From Pterois miles (taxonomy: Eukaryota > Chordata > Actinopteri > Perciformes > Scorpaenidae), in the NCBI GenBank assembly GCA_947000775.1, contig CAMQGK010000008.1:10616501-10680500 (forward strand): DNA of 64,000 nt, given 5' to 3'. A program made the position numbers and the translations under genes. Below, in pieces: positions 35,100-45,355 of this stretch (the stretch's first letter is position 1; every line of letters starts with the position of its first letter). The notes below the pieces were generated by a model, which was given only the letters and a program-made list of their open reading frames with translations, was not told where the DNA came from and did no database searches.

Positions 35100-38000
35100 T
35101 AAACCATTGAGGCTCAACTGCCTGAGGTCCGAGTCCAGCCCAGGCTTTTCTCCTGCCTTTCCCACAACTAAATAAAGAAGAAATACCACAAAAAAATCTT
35201 TAAAAAAAGTACTAAGTACATGTATAAAATCTCACAAAACAGAGGAACTCAGCAGAAGTGCCACTGCCTCCCAATTGTGCATCATCACTTTCTAAATCTG
35301 GAAAAACTACGTGAATATTATGTGAGAAATGACAGCATCTGTTGTAAACTAGAGACCATTTTGTTCCCTCGGTCGCGATGCCAAATCGGGCCAGAGGCAT
35401 AAACTGGACCCTTGCTTGGACCTCACCCATCTTCAGACTTGGCCTTCATAGACACCGAAAAGTTTTAAGTAAAGTTTTGTGCATCTTGCATGGTTGTGAC
35501 GCTATCGTGGTGACAAAATCTGACAGACAGACTGAAATATAAACACATGGCAAAGAACTGAAAACCACTTCTGCAGTAGTTCTGGCTACAGTTTTGCCAT
35601 GACGACAAATACACAGACTCACAAGGTGAAAATAGCCTCATGCAATCACGGCTGGTTATAACTGCATCGCGTGTGAAATCAGGGACGTCGGACACATATC
35701 TTTCCCATAAGTGAAACCTGTGTCCCTCGTTAAGTTGATAATAATTCAGCCCATTCAGTCAATCATGGGGCCTGTTTCATCAAATATTCAGCAGAAGATC
35801 CCTTTCTTCTCAACACATTTCACTCATAAAACAAACACCATACTTGCGACTCCTAAATCCATGAACAGATCATTTATGGCCAATAAAGTGACAGTAGCGG
35901 TTACAAGTGGAGCATTAAATCAGTTTGCTTTATGATCCAACAAAGCAGCTTCATCATCTTCCAGACAGTGGACCAAAAAAGAAGCAGCAAAAATGTGCAT
36001 GTAGGAAATCATGTTAATGCTGAGGTCACTTATACAGTGTGTCTACCCCTCATATCTGGAAATCTCAGCATTGACATGCACAATAGATAATAATGTGGTG
36101 ACTGTACAACCTGTCTGACACACTAACCTCAACATTAGCATAATAACTTATACAAATTCATTGCTATATTATATCATGACATTTGCGCTTACGCTTCCTG
36201 CAAATATTTTAAATCGGCAGCTTCCACAGTCGCTGCAAAGAGTTTCAGCTGCTGTAAAACATTTTTACGACATCAATATAAAACACGATTAACGTCGATC
36301 TCTGAGTCATCTTTGCAGTGCTGCGGGTAGGACTTGACGAGCGATTCCTTTTTTGAATTCAAAGTGGCAACTTAAAAATCCTCATTAGAGTGGCCTTTAA
36401 TCCTCCACATAACAATTTAGTCACATATTTTTGGATAAAATGATCTCCTTTCAGGATATTTGATAATTAAGCGCAGGGAAGAAAAGACATCACAAAGACT
36501 TATGCAACACGATTAAAGGAAAGAACAAATAAACCCCTTCAGGTGCATTCATGCACAGCTTAGTTCTGCACTCAATACGGTGAAAAGTTGCCTTCAAAAG
36601 TCTAAACTGAAATCAAAGTTTTCTTAAACTTTTTTACTTCTACATGCATGAAATTGCCTGTTTCCCAGCATTTGCCTACATTCATGTTTGCGTGTGCACA
36701 TAACGGAGAGAAAACATCCAGATAACACAAAAAATGTGTGAATGAAAGGATGTGAGCGGTTGGAAGGGGGGTGCGGAGGAGTGTGTCCGGGGGAGACGCT
36801 TCTCTAGTTTTCTCTCAAATTCACCATAAAAGCCTACGGGAGCAGAGGAGGGGGAACGAGAAAGGCACTTCTGGACTTTTTCTCTCAGCTTTTTTTTTTT
36901 TTTTTTTTTTTTGTCTCTCCGTCTGTCTTCCGTCACCGAGAAAAGAGGTGCTGACTGGCGGGAAGGGAGTAACTGAATGGATGAAGGACAAACTAAACCG
37001 CCAAACAACATGAATGACTGCGAATCACAAGACAGGCTAGTTTGCTAAAGTTAGCCTTATCGACCCCCCCCCCTTCGATAGGTTAGTTATTATGTGATGA
37101 CAGTTCATGCAAACGCTACGTGTAAATACAAGAAAGTTAGCATCACGTAAGAAGCATGACGGTGTATATGAAACACTGAACACTCGGAGGTGAAAGTGCT
37201 ACCAAACCGCCCATCACAAGAAGTACAAGTGAAAGAGATTAGTTTTCAAAAAGTTATTAGAATTTGAAGCTAAAAGACGACTCGAATTTATTTACTTTGA
37301 TTTATTCAAAAGACTGTAAAATGATCGGCATTTGTTAACAGCTTTGGAAAAAACAGCCATAGAGAGTTTTATTTTATGTTCACACAGAATTTACATTCCT
37401 GCAAAGCTTTGGTGCAGCAATATTTTAATTTCTGCATCTGATTTATGCATTTTGGTTGTAGCTGAATTTAGGATCAGTATTTCAGTCGTATGCACGCTCA
37501 CACACAAGCAAAGATACACAGCGTGCTCAGAAAGGGTTGTAGGATAGCTCTAAAACACCTATACTGATAGCTGATGCACTAAAAATAATCAGATGGTTTC
37601 TTTTTAATGCATTTGATGCTCTAACAAAACTGACAGCTTGACAAGAGCTCATCTAGAAAAACGTTCAGAGACCCCGCGGTGTGCACATGAGACTGCTATG
37701 ATACGCACTTCTAAAGCCTGCTAGGCTTCTTTCATGTAAAATGATCAGTCTTCACCACAGGAGCAGACAACAAAAACACACAAAGTCCATAAAACGATCA
37801 AATGCAATAGAGTGCGGCTTTTGTTTGTGTTTCAAAATCTGTGGTTCCAGGGTAGATATCGAGGGGGATACTAACGTCTAAAATATGCCAAAAGTTGGGT
37901 ATGCATTCCAATGGATGCACAGTGAACCTACAACTGCAACCTAAAATACACGCTGATCAAACAGTTTAACAAGCTAATAAAGAAAACAATGTCTAAACAA

Positions 38001-41000
38001 TATTATTCATAAACAGCGAACATGTAGAATTTAAAATGTTCTGCAGCATCATGTTATAGATGCGCATAAATATCGTACAAATGAATGGCAACTTTACAAT
38101 CAAGTCCATCTATTTGATTCAATCACAAACACATGATATATGATAGTGATGATACTTATTATAATTCCTCCATTCATGTAGAAAATTCAGAAAAATGCTG
38201 AACTCTGACAACATGAATCCATTCAAATAAAGGTCATAGAGGTCAGCTGAACGTGAACTGAAAAATCAAATATAGAAACAGAATGAATGTAATCACCATT
38301 GCAGGGTTTCAACTAATAATGGATTTTTGATGTGTAATAAAATACAGTATTATGTATTTTTGCACTTGCAAAAACATATTTTCAATCAAAATATTACTAT
38401 TGTATAATGTGGATTTGGCTGCTGATGCACTTCTAAACTTAAAATATACTATAATTCTGGTGCCAATAAAGCAATGAATAAGAGTGAATAAATTGTGACA
38501 TTAAATACAGCATTGTTGCATTTTTTAGAATAAAATTAATTACAGTCGATTTAAAATTCAGATAAAAAACATTCGTTTTAGTAGTGAAAGTAGCCACATA
38601 TCTTCGTCATTTGGTTAAACATACATTTATTTTATATTTTTTATAGGAGTTACATACGTCCTGATCTATGCGGGTATATTCACTACGTGGGGCGATCCCA
38701 TAATCATAACCAACTGGGGTTTTTTTGTATTTCATGTTAAAATGACAGCAGCACAAGACCTGCAGATGATCTTAACCCCTAATATTATTCCATAAGAGAA
38801 AATAAAAATGTAAAAAAGGAGAGGAAAATTGAGGATTTGCAGGCAGCCATGACAACTATTTTGGAAATGTTGCTTAATGTGAAAAGTTCATCCTTCCAAA
38901 TGCTGCAATAAACTCAGCCCAGAGGAATTTATTAGTTATTTGAAGTTATCAGTGCACGTTTAATAAGACCAACAGTGAGGAGGCAAAGCTAGGCCCATCA
39001 CCATAATTACGTTATCGACTTAACATACAATACAGGGACCTGACTTTGATCATTTTTGCTGACCTCGATATTTCCTGTTGTGTTTACATATGTGTAAATT
39101 TCACCAACGTTTTAGCCAACATGACGTCAGAATAAATAGCAGCATTTTCCCGACCGTTATAAGACTTGGACATTGCATATGTTTGTTAACAGAGGCAGAG
39201 GTTTTGTTTCATTTATTCTAAATATTTTTGAATATTCATTACTCTCTGAAAGGGTGCACTTGCATTATTATTGCACTATTATATTATCATTATATCAGTG
39301 GCATAAAATGACCTTAAAATGACAATAATATTGTCTGTGTTACTGCAACGGTCTACACTACAGTTTTCCCGCTGTCGTAGTTTTACACTCGACTGTGACT
39401 ACAATAACACCACAATGCAGTAATATAGCAAATATGACCAAGTCAAATAGGAAAGAAATAGAGTACCTAGAATTGTTTTTACAACTTTAAATCACAATGG
39501 ATATAAATACAAATTCATCAAAGTGCAAATATGAAGCACAAAATAGTTGATTTCGCAAATATTTCCCCCCTTTACTTTGACACATCTAAACATCTCTGGT
39601 GCAGCTGATTGATTTAAGGTTACGTACTAATTTCAATGGTTTATGTGTGACAAGCTACACACACTCAATGTCTTTGCCTAAAACTGCACCATAAAGATGA
39701 AGGATCACTGTAGGCTCATCTGCAATGACGTTACCCAATCAGGGGAAGAATATTAAAATATTTTTAAGGTCCTGACTGCAGGAGGGTCTGCATGAGAAGC
39801 TGAGGAGTGAGGAAGACTCACAGCAACTGTTCCTATGGTTAAGAAGGGAGACACTGATGCTTCACCGGCAGCATCTTCATGGCACAACAGTGCTGAAATA
39901 ACGTCACATGACATTTTGAGGTAGCGTTTGCCAAAGGCACGGGGAAACCAAGTGGAAAAACGGCCTGATGGGACCAAAAGTTAGCTTTCTGGCCACTACA
40001 CATCAGCAGAAACACACTGTCTCCACCCTTTCCAATGTAAAGCCGAAGCTGAAAAAACACATTAGTATAAGTCAAAACTCAGACTTCAGTCCCATCCAGA
40101 TTATGTGGTATAGCTTAAATTTGCTGCTCACCCCACAGCTTTAATGCTGCCTGAGCACTTTTGCAGAGGAGGATGGGTAAAGATTGCAGCGTCAAGATGT
40201 TCAACGCTGTCCTCACAGTCTGGAGTCTATCATTGATGCCAGAGGCTGCTGGGCAGTACCTGAGGGAGGTGGATTATCATGCATTCATTTAGTTTGGGAT
40301 GTTTTGAATACTTATATGCAATGTACAGCAGAGGCCCAGTAACTTGATATATACATCTCTGGATAGAACTAAAATGTACAGCAACCTTCTTCCGTTTCCT
40401 CATTTCTGTCTTTCTGAAGCCCATGAACGATGTCACTAAAGTCATTTAAAGATGAACACGGTTGCAAATGAGAAAGCTTGGCTTTATTCTGTTTCCTCCA
40501 GCTTCGGTTTCCAGGTTGAGCAGCCTAAACTGTTCAATACAGATGTTTTTCATCAAGTTTTTGCATCACAGCGTAAAAACAGGTAAAGCGGCTGTTGCCC
40601 TCTTTCTGTCTGCAGATGTCAAAGGAGGTCACAGACTCGAAGGAGGTCAAAAATAGCAACGACAACACAAACTCATCTAATGTTTTGTCTGCTTTGGATT
40701 GACTGAACACTGGAAACACCTCTTTGACACTGCACCTCAAACTACAGCCTCCTAAATGGCTATGAAGCTGAATGAAGATCTCAGACAATTTCAATAAAGG
40801 CTGACCATTATAACCTTAATGAAGGGAGGAGTTACTACACAGATACTATATTAATTTTAGTTATTTGTAACAAAATAAGTGTAGATTCAAACTCTTACCA
40901 AAGCATAGTAAATAAATGGCTTCTACGGTTACATCCCAGACTACGTGTGGGCCTTGTGCTGACAGATCACTTTAATATGTTTGAGTGCAAATGTAAACTG

Positions 41001-41501
41001 AAGCCCTGGTTTATCATATATCTTTACAAAGTGTTCACAGTGAAGACGCTTGTGGTTTTAAGCCTCTCTGTGTAAGAGCATGTTTGGTGTAAACACCAAC
41101 ATGTTGCTGGTAACAACACTGTAATGCTACAAGTAAAGGCTCGGGGAAAAAAACATGATTTTTGTACAGATGCTTGAGCAATATGCATCAGTACATGCAT
41201 GGACTTATTAATTATACTTTCAATAGAACGATTGGATATATGTGACTTTGAACATACATGGATTTATCTATACTACATTGAAATCTAGTCATTTCGCCCA
41301 TGAAATCCCTAAATATGTGCACCTTCAGTTACAAATTTCACTGGGTAAGTTAGTAAAAAAAAAATGGCTCCCTGTTGAATGATGATTAAAAAAAAAAAGA
41401 CTCAGGGGTTTTACCCTAAACGTTTTCTAAGCTCAGTCTAAAAAGTCCCCACCATATAGTGCGCTTAAAGACAAAGATAACGAATAAAAATGTCTTCTTA
41501 C

Positions 41502-41550
41502 CTGTTATGTTGTCATTACGGTGAGAGACGTACCATGTGTGGACGGTGTG
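41502..41550 (-). other. Candidate 49-bp exon (probably non-coding leader)
   Basis: On the minus strand a strong pyrimidine-rich acceptor (CTCACACATCTGCCTACCAG) is followed by 49 bases, then CATAACAG|GTAAGAAG, a near-consensus donor. The segment is open in one frame but has no recognisable protein match. It lies upstream, on the same strand, of the ELM2–SANT gene, whose first coding exon needs an upstream leader exon. Confidence 0.3.
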
Positions 41551-41672
41551 CTGGTAGGCAGATGTGTGAGAAAGAGGGAGGAGAGAGAGAGATGTAGTTT
41601 CACCAGAGATGATCGGCCACTGTCGCTCTTTCAGTTAATCTTTCATCCACTTTGTCATAACGGCATTGTATA

Positions 41673-41680
<8 letters not shown>

Positions 41681-41702
<22 letters not shown>
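41681..41702. repeat. (TG)11 microsatellite
   Basis: A short TG tract preceded by TATGTGTATATG. Confidence 0.9.
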
Positions 41703-41703
<1 letters not shown>

Positions 41704-42085
41704 TACAAGTCGTGTCATAATGATGCTGGAAACAAGAGAAAAACACCCTCGTGTGCGACTTCAGCCTCACACACACAAATACAGTACATGCACATACACA
41801 CACTTTCAGTTTGAGTGGCTGCTCTCTTTTTTTGTCTCCCGTCTCATCCCTCATTTTCTCTTACAGTCTGTGTGTTATTAAAGGGCCACACACATACTGT
41901 ACATCCTAATGTTAGATGCACACAGACTGCAGAACCACTGGGAAGATGCATTCATGCTCGTTGCGCTTTGTAAACGGTCCAGGTACAGTACCAGACACTG
42001 TAGTTTTGGGGAAAGTTAAAGAAAAAGTTTGACATGTATATTACTTCTTGCTGAGAGGTAGATGACCAGATCAATACTCTTTTCA

Positions 42086-42396
42086 TAGTAAAACACAGTG
42101 GTGTAATGTAACCATGTACATTTACTTTCTGCTACTCTATACTTTGGGAAACATTGTACTGTTTTACTCAGAATCTGATTAATAATAAAAACTATAATCA
42201 GCAAATAAATCATAATGTATTATTAAAGAATAAGACTTTATTGATCCAGGGGGGTAAAATCACAAGCTATCCAGCTGTATATAAAGTCATTAAAATAACA
42301 TTCCCCTATACCAACTACAACATTAATGTGCACATAAATGCATCGGTGATTTTACTACAACAATAAAACATACATTGTGAAAGGGGCCGTGAGATT
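42086..42396 (-). mobile_element. CACAGTGGTG.. teleost repeat, left part of interrupted copy
   Basis: ACACAGTGGTGTAATGTAAC, TTTACTTTCTGCTACTCTAT and ACCAACTACAACATTAATGT are the reverse-oriented counterparts of the copy at 60,190–60,655 (there ACCAGTGGTAGAAGAAGTAT at one end and GGTAAAGGTGCAGCTAATTT inside). The copy stops at GAAAGGGGCC and resumes at 42,940 with ATTCTGCATAATGTGTACTT, exactly the order seen in the uninterrupted copy. The gap is filled by a LINE 3' end. Confidence 0.65.
42229..42272 (-). mobile_element. Short retroposon 3' tail
   Basis: AATAAGACTTTATTGATCCA followed by GGGGGGTAAAATCAC is, on the minus strand, a GTGATTTTACCCCCC-TGGATCAATAAAGTCTTATT tail. This is typical of the 3' end of teleost LINE/SINE retroposons. 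It interrupts the surrounding repeat copy. Confidence 0.45.
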
Positions 42397-42941
42397 TTTT
42401 TTTTATTGTTAACCTTTAAAGCTCTGTGTGGTTTAGCATCGAGCTCCTTACTCCTTACGTGCCACCTTCTAACCTAGTTGTACCAGGTCTAGGCTCTACT
42501 GGTTGTACCAGGTCTAGGTTCAACTGGTTGGACCAGGTCTAGGCTCTACTGGTTGGACCAGGTCTAGGCTGATGATTAAGGGAGACCATCAATGCCCCTA
42601 GACTCTGGAACAGCCTCCCAGAGGACCTCAAGTTAGTTACCTCATTAACCAATTTCAAATCTCTTTTAAAAAGCCATTTCTATAAAAAGGCTTTGTTTAA
42701 CCCCATCAGGCACCTTTTCTACGCCCTATATTGTCCTCTTTTGGCTTATGTGTTGTCTCTGTAACATATTGTTTGATACCACTGGTTATGAGTTTTACTA
42801 TTCTCATTATTTTGTCTCCATGTTTTGTTCTTTTATTGTTATTTAAATTTTGTCCTTATCGTATTTTATCTGTGCAAACACTTTGTAACTATGTTTAGAA
42901 ATGTGCTATATAAATACAGATTATCATTATTATTATTATTC
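42397..42941 (+). mobile_element. LINE 3' end inserted into older repeat
   Basis: The decayed plus-strand frames recall the C-terminal end of an L2/Rex1-like ORF (CCTAGACTCTGGAACAGCCT reads PRLWNSL; CAATTTCAAATCTCTTTTAA reads NFKSLLK). A tail follows with TTTGTAACTATGTTTAGAAA and TGCTATATAAATACAGATTA, ending (ATT)n at about 42,927–42,939. It is 5'-truncated and inactive. It contains a 4×25-bp tandem duplication. Confidence 0.7.
42474..42573. repeat. 4×25-bp tandem repeat inside LINE fragment
   Basis: Four consecutive units of CTGGTTGTACCAGGTCTAGG-CTCTA with one to three changes each (42,474, 42,499, 42,524, 42,549). The unit length is not a multiple of three, so it breaks the LINE reading frame. 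Confidence 0.92.
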
Positions 42942-43116
42942 TGCATAATGTGTACTTTTACTTATATATTTCTCTGCTTTCTCTCTCTACACAGGTATAT
43001 AGATGGCTTTATGTGCATATATTGGTGATATAGAGGTTTAGGTACAACATAGTATTTGGTCATGCACAACAATGGCAGGGCATTATATTCAAAAGAGCAC
43101 ATTATCATCACGACAT

Positions 43117-43330
43117 CTCAGAGGGAAATGTTGTACTTTTTACTCCACTACATGTATTTGCCACTTCAGCTTCTAGTTACTTTTAAAATTAAAAAGCATT
43201 AGTATATAACGTATATAAACTGACTACAACACTAACTACAACATGAAAAAGTATGTATTAGTGATAAAAACAGAATAACATAATATTCAATACGAATACT
43301 TTATAAGGAGCTGGTCTGCATAATGAGTAC
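43117..43330 (-). mobile_element. Teleost repeat, left part of second interrupted copy
   Basis: TCAGAGGGAAATGTTGTACTTTTT and CATAATGAGTACTTTTGATACTTTAAGTAC-type words are the reverse complement of the plus copy at 60.2–60.65 kb (AGTACAATACTTCCCTCTGA there). The copy is cut by the AAGTATACTT array that follows and continues at about 44,070–44,211, ending GGTACTTCTTCCACCAC. Confidence 0.6.
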
Positions 43331-43990
43331 TTTTGATACTTTAAGTACCCTTACAGAAAATAAGCATACTTCAAGTTTATTTTCTGCTGTTAACGTAAGT
43401 ATAGTTCAAGTATAATCCCAAGTATATCTTATGTAATATGTATACTAATATCAATGTACTAGAAGTATATTTGTAAGTGACCCACTTTTTAGTTTGTAAG
43501 TATACTTTTTTAAGTATACTTTAAATGTAAGTGTATTAGTTTACATCCAAGTTGTATTTTGTACTGCAACTTTAATATGAACTGTACTACAAGTGAACTT
43601 ATAGGTATACTGTTAGTTTACTAATTATATACTTGTAGACCACTTTTTTAGTTTATGAAAGTATACTTTAAAGAGAACTCTCAATGAACTAATTGTTTTG
43701 TTTTTTTACTATAAGTATACTTGTAAATTTTCTGTCAGTTAACTTAGAGTATTTAGCCAAATATACTTACAATTTTCTGTATACTTTTCAGTATATGCAA
43801 AACATACTTGGACTTTATACTTGTCAAGTACATTCAGACTTTTCTGTTTACTTGTTAGCATACGCCAAGTTTACTTAAGTATAATTTTGATAAGTTTATC
43901 TCTGAAAGTACATAAAAAGTAATCTGAAAACATACTCCCGTATTTTAAGTTTTAAAAGAAGTATACTAATAGCATACTTGAATAAACTTC
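43331..43990. repeat. Degenerate palindromic AAGTATACTT repeat array
   Basis: About 660 bp of recurring AAGTATACTT, AAGTATAGTTCAAGTATAAT, ACTTGTAAGTATACTTT and TTTTTAGTTTAT(G/A)AAAGTATAC words. The core AAGTATACTT is a perfect palindrome, so the array can pair with itself extensively. Spacing is irregular. It sits between the two halves of an older repeat copy. Confidence 0.75.
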
Positions 43991-44069
43991 TTTTTTGTAG
44001 GTAGACCGGGCAGCCTAGGCTTACCTAAAGTACCAAAGTAATAGTTCCCAGCCAGGCCTAGGCCACATT

Positions 44070-44211
44070 TTACTAATAATACTTATGTACTTTTACCTGG
44101 GCAACCTTCTGAATTCACGACTTTTACTTGTAATGGTGTATTTTTAGACTGTGGTATTTGAAGCTTACTTTTTCTTAAGTAAAAGGTCTGGGTACTTCTT
44201 CCACCACAGAA
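44070..44211 (-). mobile_element. Teleost repeat, right part of second interrupted copy
   Basis: ACATTTTACTAATAATACTT, ACTTTTACTTGTAATGGTGT, TAGACTGTGGTATTTGAAGC and GGGTACTTCTTCCACCAC mirror the left end of the plus-strand copy at 60,190 (ACCAGTGGTAGAAGAAGTAT). It completes the copy broken at 43,330. Confidence 0.6.
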
Positions 44212-44235
44212 AATGCAGTAAATATGTAGCTACAG

Positions 44236-44850
44236 CAAGTAGCTGGCTAGCTTAGCTTAGCTTAGCTTAGCTTAGTTTAGCACAAAGACTGAAGACTGAA
44301 TAAATAACAAATAACTAACCTGGCTCTGACTACAAACAAGCAGGTGTTTGTTAGTGAGCCTGATAAATGCTGGTAGGCAAACTTTGTTACCTTGGGACAG
44401 AGCCAGGCTAGCTGTTTCCCTGTGCTTATGCTAAACTAAAGGTGTCATCTGCTCATACTAAGTTTCTCCTCTATCTGTCAGCAAGAAATGTATTTCCCAA
44501 AATGCAAAACTATTCCTTAGATTTAACAATTGTCCCAGAGAAATGTGAGAAATTCAACATTTATAGTACATTTTAAGCTGAACATACCTTGAGTTTAGGA
44601 TCCAAGGTCGGCTAACGGAGAAGGAGCTAGCAGGAGAGGTGGATGTTTGCGCTGGAATAAGGACAGAAAGAACAGAGAGAGGAAAAGAGGGCAGGGAAAA
44701 TAGGAGCAAAGTGGAGTTAGAAGGTATTTGTACAAAAATAGCGCCTTAAAGGGGCGGCCAGTTAGACAGAGCCATGAAAGCTAGTTTATCCTGTTTCCAG
44801 TCTTTGTGCAAAGCTAAGCTAAGCTAAGCTAACCAGCTGGCTATAGCCTT
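44236..44850. repeat. Inverted pair of GCTTAGCTTAGC teleost repeats
   Basis: AGCTGGCTAGCTTAGCTTAG...TTAGCACAAAGACTG (44,236–44,292) is mirrored by CAGTCTTTGTGCAAAGCTAA...GCTAACCAGCTGGCT (44,797–44,842). Both ends carry (CTTAG)n/(CTAAG)n runs and are followed by blocks with CAGAGCCAGGCTAGCTGTTT. This may be one element with long inverted ends or two opposed copies. Confidence 0.65.
44588..44651 (-). other. Candidate 64-bp exon (probably non-coding leader)
   Basis: On the minus strand CTTATTCCAG precedes 64 bases ending AACTCAAG|GTATGTTC, a good acceptor–donor pair. Two of three frames contain stops. Splicing the open frame to the 41.5-kb candidate exon runs into TAA. It could be a leader exon of the ELM2–SANT gene or a chance pair inside a repeat-rich area. 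Confidence 0.27.
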
Positions 44851-44924
44851 GAGATGAGAGTGACCTACTTTCAACTTTCAGCAAGGAAGTGAAAAAAATT
44901 GTCCCAAAACATCAAATAATTGCT

Positions 44925-45355
44925 TTTAGAGGTGCTAAATGAGATTGGGAGTATTTTTATTGCTGCCACACGGCTCTCAATGGGAGCCAGTGGCTCAGAG
45001 TTAACGTTGCTAACAGCACTAACGGGAGAAAAAACAGGCAAAAGTACTTACAGAGCTAACAGTGTTTACCTGAGGGGGAACCAGAGGGTGCATGCTTCCA
45101 CTACGATACCCTTGATATCCACTGGGGTGCCTTCACATGCAGAACATGCACTAAAAGTGTGCACGGCAGGCCCGGCAATGTCAACAAAGCACAGAGAAGC
45201 TGTGATTACAGCACACACAGCGGCAGAGCGACTTCATGCTCTGCTCAGGTAGACATTACTCCTCTACACTTTTACATAGCAGACGTGTTTGCTGCTATAT
45301 TAATGCTCTGGATATCGTATGGAACACCTCAGGATTAGGTTTGCATTCACTCACT
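44925..45355. repeat. Dispersed teleost repeat with fortuitous open frame
   Basis: GGAGTATTTTTATTGCTGCC, GGCTCTCAATGGGAGCCAGT, TACCTGAGGGGGAACCAGAG and GATATCCACTGGGGTGCCTT recall a repeat seen at many places in teleost genomes. The 110-codon plus-strand frame (44,920–45,252) has no recognisable domain. I read it as repeat-borne. Confidence 0.5.

Larger units (their letters stand above)
31786..41501. other. Upstream/intergenic region, no coding gene seen
   Basis: This may be the leader intron of the ELM2–SANT gene. It holds simple repeats: (TG)n 34,171–34,228; (CA)n 34,399–34,428 and 34,572–34,598; (ACT)n 35,062–35,097; poly(T) 36,891–36,912; a C run at about 37,064–37,073. A block at about 36,680–37,010 is relatively GC-rich with a long minus-strand frame, but it contains the poly(T) run (Lys repeat) and shows no domain. 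A partial copy of the GGTAGAAGAAGTA repeat is at about 34,940–35,030. From 37.3 to 40.9 kb I see nothing. Confidence 0.5.

Noticed and set aside
36682..37011. 109-codon minus frame with Lys run as a gene
   Set aside because: The Lys run is the poly(T) tract at 36,891–36,912. No domain, start context or splice partner was found. A promoter role remains possible but unsupported.
44920..45252. 110-codon plus frame as a gene
   Set aside because: The sequence corresponds to a dispersed teleost repeat and shows no domain.
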